A DNA stretch of 44,317 nt, taken from contig VXXM01000089.1 of the NCBI GenBank assembly GCA_009835395.1, positions 1-44,317 on the forward strand, given 5' to 3'. How positions within the stretch are numbered: position 1 is the first letter of the stretch; each line of letters begins with the position of its first letter. The notes beneath the pieces are model-generated. The model had not been told where the DNA came from and searched no databases. It saw only the letters and a list, made by a program, of their open reading frames with translations. A program made the position numbers and the translations under genes. Positions 39,261 to 44,317 of this stretch are shown here, one piece after another. Origin of the DNA: Acidimicrobiia bacterium. Its GTDB lineage: Bacteria > Actinomycetota > Acidimicrobiia > Acidimicrobiales > CATQHL01.

Positions 39261-40169
39261 GTGCAGATCTTCGAACCCGACGACCTGAAGTTCACCTACA
39301 GCAGCGCCCACGCCCCCATCGGCACCGTCGAGGCGGGCGAGGTCTTCGTCGTGGAGACCGAGGACTGCTTCACGGGCCGCTTCCGCCGGCCCGACGGGTT
39401 CACGCCGGAGAATCTCACCTGGGTGCTGGAGAACCTCGACGGGGTGACCGGCCCCATCGCCGTGGCGGGCGCGCAGCGCGGCGACGCCGTGGCGGTGACG
39501 CTGCACCGCGTGGAGGTCACGACGCCCGGCAGCGTCGCCTGGAGCGCCTGCGAGGCCGACTCGCCGGCCGACTGGTGGAGTGAGTGGTACGCATGCGACG
39601 GCCTCGAGGTGCGCGACGGCCACGTGCACGTCGGCGACCTGCGCATCGCGGCCCGCCCGCTGGTGGGCTGTATCGCCACGGCGCCGGACCGCGAGACGGT
39701 GTTCTCCAAGATGCAGGGCCGCTACGGCGGGAACATGGACTGCAACGAGGTGCGGGAGGGTGCGACGGTCGTGCTGCCCGTCGAGGTGGACGGCGCGTAC
39801 CTCTACTTCGGCGACAGCAAGGCTCGGATGGGCGACGGCGAGGTGGTGCAGTCGCCGGAGGTGGGCACCCGGCTGGAGGTGTCGGTGGCGGTGGGGCCGC
39901 GGCCGGAGGGGATGGGCTGGCCGCGCATCCTGAGTGATACCCAACTCGTCACGGTCGTGTCCGCCCGCGGCATCGACGAGGGATCCAAGCTGGCATTCGC
40001 CGAGATGCTGGCGTGGTGCGAGTCCGCCTCGGGGTTGTCGCGTGCCGACACCGCCCTGGTTCTGGGCATGATCGCCGACGTGGGCATCTGCCAGGTCGCC
40101 AACTTCCTGCCAACGGCCCGCTGCACCGTCGACCGGGCGGAACTCCCCTGGCCGGTCACGGCCTTCTGA
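39261..40169 (+). CDS. Acetamidase/formamidase-family protein
   Basis: A 302-residue FmdA/AmdA-family protein, zinc-dependent amidases that release ammonia from formamide or acetamide. Family segments include VAGAQRGDAVAVTLHRVEV, RPLVGCIATAP, RYGGNMDCNEVREGATVVLPV and YFGDSKARMGDGEVVQSPEVG, the last two holding the metal/active-site Asp and Glu. Start GTG, with CGGAG 8 nt upstream. It sits 15 bp after the Cys-motif gene, so it is part of the hyu operon and may hydrolyse a linear amide or carbamoyl product. Confidence 0.88.
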   Translation: MQIFEPDDLKFTYSSAHAPIGTVEAGEVFVVETEDCFTGRFRRPDGFTPENLTWVLENLDGVTGPIAVAGAQRGDAVAVTLHRVEVTTPGSVAWSACEADSPADWWSEWYACDGLEVRDGHVHVGDLRIAARPLVGCIATAPDRETVFSKMQGRYGGNMDCNEVREGATVVLPVEVDGAYLYFGDSKARMGDGEVVQSPEVGTRLEVSVAVGPRPEGMGWPRILSDTQLVTVVSARGIDEGSKLAFAEMLAWCESASGLSRADTALVLGMIADVGICQVANFLPTARCTVDRAELPWPVTAF

Positions 40170-40226
40170 GCCCGGCCATCGATCACCGGGTCAGGCACGG
40201 ATGCCGATTCGTCGCCTTCGGGCCGG

Positions 40227-41753
40227 ATGATCCTTCGACCACCGGGTCCTGACTCGGCCCGTCTGGTCCCGGAGCTTCTCGCCGCCGCGGTCGCGATGGC
40301 CCCGCGCCGGAACGCGGTCTTCGCCGACGGCGCGGCGGTCACCTACGCCGAACTGGCCGACCGGGTGGACCGCCTCGCCTCTTGGCTCGTCTCGACGGGG
40401 GTGGCGCGAGGCGACCGGATCGCGGTCCGGGCCGCCAACGGACGCATTCACTTCGACACCTTCTTGGCCGCTGCCCGTATCGGTGCCGCCTGCGTACCGC
40501 TGGCGACCGAACTGGCCGACCCGGAGGTGGCGCGTCTGGTCGCCGAAACCCGACCCACCCTGGCGTTCGCCGATGCCACGGGCGCCGAAGCGCTTCGAGC
40601 AGCCGGGCTCGACGTGGTGGTCGAAGGCGACCGGCGGTACGCCGCGGCGCTGGCTGAGGCAACGGGCGGGCTGCCGGCCCTCCCCGAGCCGTCCGACACC
40701 GTCCTGATCGTCTACACCAGCGGCACCACCGGTCACGCCAAGGGTGTCCGCCTCAGCCACGCGGCTGTCACCGCCAACGCGGCGATGAACGCCGGATCAC
40801 AAGAGTTCGGCGACCACGAGGTGTACCTCACCTCTACTCCGCTGCATCACACGTCCGCCGCAGCCCGGGTGTTCACGATGCTCGACGGGGCGCACACCCA
40901 CGTGGTGATGCGACGTTTCGACCCCGCCACCTGGATCGACGCGGTGGAGACGCACCAGGTGACGAGCGCCCTCGTCGTGCCCACCCAGGTCCATCGCATT
41001 CTCGACCACGAGGCGTACGAGCCCCGGCGGGTCGCCTCGCTGCGCCTGCTCGTCTACGGCACCGCACCGAGTTCCTGCCGGCAGGTCTGGCGGATGCGGC
41101 AGGAGCTCCGCTGCGGTCTCTACCACGGCTACGGGCTGAGCGAGACGGTGGGCGTCGTGACGGCGCTCACCGCCGCCGACCACGAAGCCCTGGCCGGTCC
41201 CGACGATCCTCGGCTGGGCTCGATCGGCCGCGCCATCGCCGGCGCCGAGGTCGTCGTGCGCCGCCCCGACGGCAGCGAGGTGGCACCCGGCGAGGTCGGC
41301 GAGATCACCGTCCGGACCGCCAAGGTCATGTCCGGCTACTGGGACGATCCCGCCGCAACGGCCGCCGCGTTCACCGACGGCCGGCTGCTGACCGGAGACC
41401 TGGCGACCGTCGACGGCGACGGCTACATCACGATCGTCGGCCGCTCCAAGGACCTCATCATCTCCGGTGGCGTCAACATCCACCCCGCGCAGATCGAGCA
41501 GGTCATCGCCGCCCACCCCGATGTCGAGGAGGCGGCGGTCTTCGGCATCCCCGACCCCGACTGGGGCGAGGTGCCCGTCGCCGCCGTGCGGACCTCGCCC
41601 GGCAGCGCACTCCGGCCCGAGGACGTGACCGATCTCGTGGCGGCCCAACTCGACCGCCGCAGCCGCCCGCGTCAAGTCCTGTTCGTCGAGAACCTTCCCC
41701 GGACCGCCACCGGCAAGGTCCGCCGCCAGGATCTGCCGCGCCTCCTGGATTGA
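40227..41753 (+). CDS. AMP-dependent acyl-CoA synthetase
   Basis: A 508-residue ANL-superfamily ligase that activates a carboxylate as acyl-AMP and then acyl-CoA. Motifs in order: A3 YTSGTTGHAKGVRLSH, A4-like TPLHHTSAA, A5 YHGYGLSET, A7 TGDLATVDGDGY, A8 GRSKDLIISGGVNIHPAQIE and A10 PRTATGKVRR with the catalytic lysine. Chain-length preference cannot be read. It lies 57 bp after the amidase on the same strand and would convert the acid product of the pathway into a CoA ester. A 7-bp hairpin follows the stop. Confidence 0.92.
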   Translation: MILRPPGPDSARLVPELLAAAVAMAPRRNAVFADGAAVTYAELADRVDRLASWLVSTGVARGDRIAVRAANGRIHFDTFLAAARIGAACVPLATELADPEVARLVAETRPTLAFADATGAEALRAAGLDVVVEGDRRYAAALAEATGGLPALPEPSDTVLIVYTSGTTGHAKGVRLSHAAVTANAAMNAGSQEFGDHEVYLTSTPLHHTSAAARVFTMLDGAHTHVVMRRFDPATWIDAVETHQVTSALVVPTQVHRILDHEAYEPRRVASLRLLVYGTAPSSCRQVWRMRQELRCGLYHGYGLSETVGVVTALTAADHEALAGPDDPRLGSIGRAIAGAEVVVRRPDGSEVAPGEVGEITVRTAKVMSGYWDDPAATAAAFTDGRLLTGDLATVDGDGYITIVGRSKDLIISGGVNIHPAQIEQVIAAHPDVEEAAVFGIPDPDWGEVPVAAVRTSPGSALRPEDVTDLVAAQLDRRSRPRQVLFVENLPRTATGKVRRQDLPRLLD

Positions 41754-41763
41754 GCCGCCCTGA

Positions 41764-41781
41764 TAGGGCCTGGCGGCCCTA
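41764..41781. terminator. Hairpin terminator candidate after the acyl-CoA synthetase
   Basis: TAGGGCC (41764-41770) and GGCCCTA (41775-41781) form a perfect 7-bp stem with a TGGC loop, 10 nt after the synthetase stop. No U tract. It overlaps the stop codon of the truncated SDR gene on the other strand and might serve both directions. Confidence 0.45.
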
Positions 41782-41859
41782 GGCCCGTAGGCCCCCGTCG
41801 AGCACCAGGCAGGTGCCGGTCATGTAGTCGGGGGCCTCGCAGGCCAGATGGCCCACCGT
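41779..41859 (-). pseudogene. C-terminal fragment of a short-chain dehydrogenase
   Basis: Minus-strand reading ends VGHLACEAPDYMTGTCLVLDGGLRA followed by TAG (in two parts: VGHLACEAPDYM and TGTCLVLDGGLRA). This is the typical SDR C terminus, with the tetramer-interface TG and LDGG motif. Homology stops abruptly near 41859 where an insertion-sequence-like end begins; the nucleotide-binding and catalytic parts are missing. Confidence 0.75.
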
Positions 41860-41945
41860 TGTTGACGGCCAGTGGGATCTGTCCAGTTACGGCCACAAAA
41901 CTGCCCGGTGGCGGCCAAGTGTTCTGCCCGCAATTCAGTTGGTCA
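41860..41945. mobile_element. Insertion-sequence end remnant (IS21-like pattern)
   Basis: The stretch starts TGTTGACGGCCA and carries repeated motifs of the form CTGYCCNGTNRCGGCCA (41879-41896 and 41901-41918) plus a third CTGCCC at 41924. Terminal TG with multiple internal CTGTCC/GGCCA repeats is characteristic of IS21-family ends. It abuts the truncated SDR gene. No transposase gene or second end was found. From here to 42033 nothing else was recognised. Confidence 0.5.
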
Positions 41946-42033
41946 GTGGTGTCACCCTCTACGCCAGACCTCCGCGACACGCATTCGCCGGATCCGATGA
42001 ACCGAACACCCCGGTGGCGCGTCAGTAAGGGTG

Positions 42034-42561
42034 ATGGGCACGCTCACCCCCGTTACGAATGACGGAACAGCGGTATCCGCAACAGCGGTATCCGCAGAGG
42101 TGTTGAATGAACGAGTGATCGCCGAAGCCTTCGAAGAGTTCTACCGGGCCCGGTACCTGGCGATGGTGCGGCTCGCGTGCGGGCTGGTGGACATCCTGGA
42201 AGCCGCCGAGGAGATCACGCAGGACGCCTTCGCCAAGGTGTTCGAACGTTGGGACCGGCTCGACAATCCGGCCGGCTACCTGCGGACGGCGGTCGTGAAC
42301 GGCGCCCGCGGCGAGTTGCGCAAGCGAGAGGTGCGGCGCCGCATCCGGCCGGGCCGGCCACAACAGGTCCCGGTGCAGCAGGACTACCTGCTGGACGCCC
42401 TCGAAGGGCTGCCCACCAGGAGAAGGACCGCCCTGGTGCTGCGCTACTACGGCGACCTGTCCGAACGGGAGATCGCCGAGACCATGAGCATCCGCCCCGG
42501 CACGGTCAAGAGCCTCCTGTCGGGAGGGCTCGCACAGCTGAGGGAGGTGATCGACAGATGA
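42034..42561 (+). CDS. ECF-type RNA polymerase sigma factor
   Basis: A 175-residue extracytoplasmic-function sigma factor. Region 2 (FEEFYRARYLAMVRLACG, then EEITQDAFAKVFERWDRL and GYLRTAVVNGARGELRK) binds core polymerase and the -10. Region 4 (LPTRRRTALVLRYYGDLSEREIAETMSIRPGTVKSLLSGG) has the helix-turn-helix for the -35. There is no region 1 or 3. The start is uncertain: GTG 42031, ATG 42034, or GTG 42100 just before the conserved helix. Residues 1-22 contain a 15-bp tandem duplication and look non-conserved, so 42100 is credible. It overlaps the next gene by ATGA, the usual layout for a sigma and its regulator. Confidence 0.9.
   Translation: MGTLTPVTNDGTAVSATAVSAEVLNERVIAEAFEEFYRARYLAMVRLACGLVDILEAAEEITQDAFAKVFERWDRLDNPAGYLRTAVVNGARGELRKREVRRRIRPGRPQQVPVQQDYLLDALEGLPTRRRTALVLRYYGDLSEREIAETMSIRPGTVKSLLSGGLAQLREVIDR
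42066..42095 (+). repeat. 15-bp tandem duplication at the 5' end of the sigma gene
   Basis: Two exact copies of AACAGCGGTATCCGC (42066-42080, 42081-42095). If the upstream start is used they encode TAVSA twice; if GTG 42100 is used they lie in the promoter and could be an operator or duplicated promoter element. Confidence 0.85.
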
Positions 42562-44317
42562 ACGAGAACCACGACAACGCCCCACGGCCCACCGACGATC
42601 AGACACTCGGCGCCGCCCTCGGCCAGGCGATCGGAAGGCGGTGGGAGTCTCTGAACCGCGTTCCCCCTATCGCGGGCGTCCTGGAGCGATCTGCCGCGGC
42701 GGCGAGAGCACGGCGAATCCGGCGCACGCTGATGGGAGTCGCGGCGGCCGCGGCTCTGCTCGTCGGCGGACTCATCGCCGGCAACACGCTGGGCGACGAC
42801 GGGGACGGCACAGTTCGCGTGGCCACCGAGCTCACCGTTGACGCCACAACTGCCGATCTGCAACCGGCCGACCCGCCAGCAGCCGATCCGCAGCCCCTGG
42901 AACAACCCGCAGCCGAGACGGCCAGGGGCGCGAAGGATCCGTCAGGAGAATCGACGGATCCCTTCCCGGGTGTCCCAGAGCCCGAACCACTGCCCACCGG
43001 GCCCACCTCGACGTGGATCGACGCGGACCTCGATGCTGAACGCTCCCCCACCGATACCTCGATCCAACAAGCAACCCAACCCGCAGCAGCGCCCGGACCG
43101 ATTGGGGCGACGCCGTCCTCCGACTCGTTCGTCGCCATCGCTGCCGGCTCGGATCATTTCTGCGCACTCCGCGCTGACAGCACCATTGTCTGCTGGGGCG
43201 ACAACTCCTACGGGCAGTTGGACGTTCCCTCGGGATCCTTCACCGCGATCGCCGCCGGCTGGGACCATTCGTGCGCACTTCGCGCCGACAGCACTATCGT
43301 CTGCTGGGGAAATAACGAGAACCTGCGCGGCGACCACGTCGGTCAAGCGGACGCGCCGGCGGGATCCTTCACTGCCATCGCCGCTGGCATGGATCATTCC
43401 TGCGCCATCCGCGCCGACAGCACTGTTGTGTGTTGGGGCGACAACGGGTGGGGTCAAACGGAGGCCCCGGCCGGTGCTGTCACCGCCATCAGCGCTGGCT
43501 GGAAGCATTCGTGCGCCATCCGCACCGACGGCGCCATCTGGTGCTGGGGCTACGGGTACTCCACTCGCGGCGACGTTGCATTCTCTCGCATCGACGTGCC
43601 ATCGGGATCCTTCAGTGCCATCGCCACCGGCTTCGAGCATTCGTGCGCACTCCGCGCCGACGGCACCATCGTCTGCTGGCGCGAATACAGCTTTAGCCAG
43701 ACGGATCCCCCGGCGGGCACCTACACCGCGATCAGCGCCGGGTCACGCCATTCGTGCGCGCTCCGCGCCGATGGCGCCATCGTCTGCTGGGGCGACAACG
43801 GTTTCGGACAAACGGACGCCCCGACGGGCACTTACACAGCCATCGCCGCTGGCGCCTTCTATTCGTGTGCACTCCGCGCAGACACCACCATCGCCTGCTG
43901 GGGCCGCGGCGACCACGTGTTGGTGGACGTGCCGGCGGGCACCTTCACCGCCGTGACGGCCGGCCCGAACCATTCTTGCGGGCTTCGCGCCGATGGCACC
44001 ATCGCCTGCTGGGGCGACAACTACTTCGGAGATACGGACGCCCCGACGGGCATCTTCACCGCCGTGACGGCCGGCTCGAGGCATTCTTGCGGGCTTCGCG
44101 CCGATGGCACCATCGCCTGCTGGGGCGACAACACGGGCCACGTCGGGAACTTCGCCGGCCAGGCAGAGGCGCTCGAGGGCGCCTTTACCGCCGTTACTGC
44201 CGGTGGGACCCATTCTTGCGGGCTTCGCGCCGATGGCACCATCGCCTGCTGGGGCGACAACTACTTCGGACAGACGGACGCCCCCGAGGGATCTTTCGCT
44301 GCCATCGCCGCAAGTTC
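42558..44317 (+). CDS. Single-pass membrane protein with RCC1-type repeat ectodomain, 3' partial
   Basis: An open frame of 586 residues that runs off the right edge without a stop. Residues 1-57 are hydrophilic and basic near the membrane (ARARRIRRT), with no anti-sigma zinc motif. One membrane helix spans about 58-79 (MGVAAAAALLVGGLIAG). Residues 80-189 form a Pro/Ala/Thr/Asp-rich linker. From residue 190 there are ten full RCC1/BLIP-II-like repeats and part of an eleventh. Each repeat follows FTAIAAGxxHSCALRADG and then TIVCWGDNxxGQTDAPxG, with two cysteines in nearly all units. By topology the N terminus is cytosolic and the propeller outside. Overlap with the ECF sigma gene suggests that the short N terminus controls the sigma factor in response to an external ligand; this is inference. 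Confidence 0.85.
   Translation, partial: MNENHDNAPRPTDDQTLGAALGQAIGRRWESLNRVPPIAGVLERSAAAARARRIRRTLMGVAAAAALLVGGLIAGNTLGDDGDGTVRVATELTVDATTADLQPADPPAADPQPLEQPAAETARGAKDPSGESTDPFPGVPEPEPLPTGPTSTWIDADLDAERSPTDTSIQQATQPAAAPGPIGATPSSDSFVAIAAGSDHFCALRADSTIVCWGDNSYGQLDVPSGSFTAIAAGWDHSCALRADSTIVCWGNNENLRGDHVGQADAPAGSFTAIAAGMDHSCAIRADSTVVCWGDNGWGQTEAPAGAVTAISAGWKHSCAIRTDGAIWCWGYGYSTRGDVAFSRIDVPSGSFSAIATGFEHSCALRADGTIVCWREYSFSQTDPPAGTYTAISAGSRHSCALRADGAIVCWGDNGFGQTDAPTGTYTAIAAGAFYSCALRADTTIACWGRGDHVLVDVPAGTFTAVTAGPNHSCGLRADGTIACWGDNYFGDTDAPTGIFTAVTAGSRHSCGLRADGTIACWGDNTGHVGNFAGQAEALEGAFTAVTAGGTHSCGLRADGTIACWGDNYFGQTDAPEGSFAAIAAS
43125..44317 (+). repeat. RCC1-type tandem repeat array
   Basis: Units are 37 codons (111 bp), with three longer units (2, 4 and 9) of 43-44 codons that carry a 6-7 residue loop insertion. 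Units 8, 9 and 10 share a run of about 50 nearly identical bases starting at 43971, 44082 and 44211, indicating recent unit duplication, while units 1-7 are more diverged. Confidence 0.9.

Noticed and set aside
42838..43956. Plus-strand open frame rich in Pro, Ser and Arg within the RCC1 gene
   Set aside because: It is the shifted frame of the RCC1 repeats; the true frame gives regular HSC and CWG motifs and overlaps the sigma stop properly.
43125..44317. CRISPR-like array
   Set aside because: Repeats of about 111 bp are contiguous, in frame and code for RCC1-type units; no short repeats with unique spacers.

Overview
The window is high-GC DNA from what looks like a member of the Actinomycetota, most likely Acidimicrobiia or a close relative. 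The basis is the actinobacterial order tRNA-Thr, tRNA-Met, tRNA-Trp, secE, nusG, rplKAJL, rpoBC, rpsLG, fusA, tuf, rpsJ; an acyl-CoA carboxylase beta gene followed by a tiny epsilon-like gene; many GTG starts; 4-bp ATGA/GTGA overlaps; and several genes with a TANNNT box only 5-9 nt before the start codon, the signature of leaderless mRNAs. The exact taxon is inference.

Layout. 1-4.4 kb: the 3' part of glycine dehydrogenase subunit 2, a lower-GC VOC-family gene preceded by a three-armed inverted-repeat element, tRNA-Tyr (minus strand), adenine deaminase and a GNAT acetyltransferase. 4.4-21.2 kb: the information-processing block, with three tRNAs, secE-nusG, L11-L1, a structured leader, L10-L7/L12, a separate leader for rpoB-rpoC, then S12-S7-EF-G-EF-Tu-S10. 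S10 is not followed by rplC; the next gene points the other way. 21.2-25.2 kb (minus strand): a lactate-utilisation operon lutA-lutB-lutC coupled to an MFS transporter. 25.3-28.3 kb: acyl-CoA carboxylase beta, epsilon-like subunit, a methyltransferase-like protein and a peptidase-S51-like protein without its serine. 28.4-31.2 kb: a membrane-anchored cyclophilin (minus strand), aspartokinase and a nucleoside deoxyribosyltransferase-like protein.

31.3-41.8 kb is a catabolic cluster: DHDPS-superfamily protein, SMP-30-type lactonase, HyuA, two tandem HyuB paralogues, a small Cys-motif protein, an acetamidase/formamidase-family protein and an acyl-CoA synthetase. Together they suggest an ATP-dependent hydantoinase/oxoprolinase/carboxylase-type enzyme feeding ring-opening, amide hydrolysis and CoA activation of an unknown substrate. 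41.8-42.0 kb holds a truncated SDR gene and an insertion-sequence-like end. 42.0-44.3 kb carries an ECF sigma factor overlapping the gene for a single-pass membrane protein with a large RCC1-type repeat ectodomain, which runs off the window.

Most notable observations: RpoC has lost all four cysteines of the second zinc site while keeping their spacing; the hyuB duplication left a visible scrap of hyuA between the copies; the ECF/RCC1 pair looks like a transmembrane signalling module without a recognisable anti-sigma domain; and the rplJ leader can form a pseudoknot or switch. No gap without a gene exceeds 300 bases. The longer gaps (1268-1400, 1785-2024, 7215-7474, 8561-8766, 17310-17486, 19569-19727, 41754-42033) are described below.
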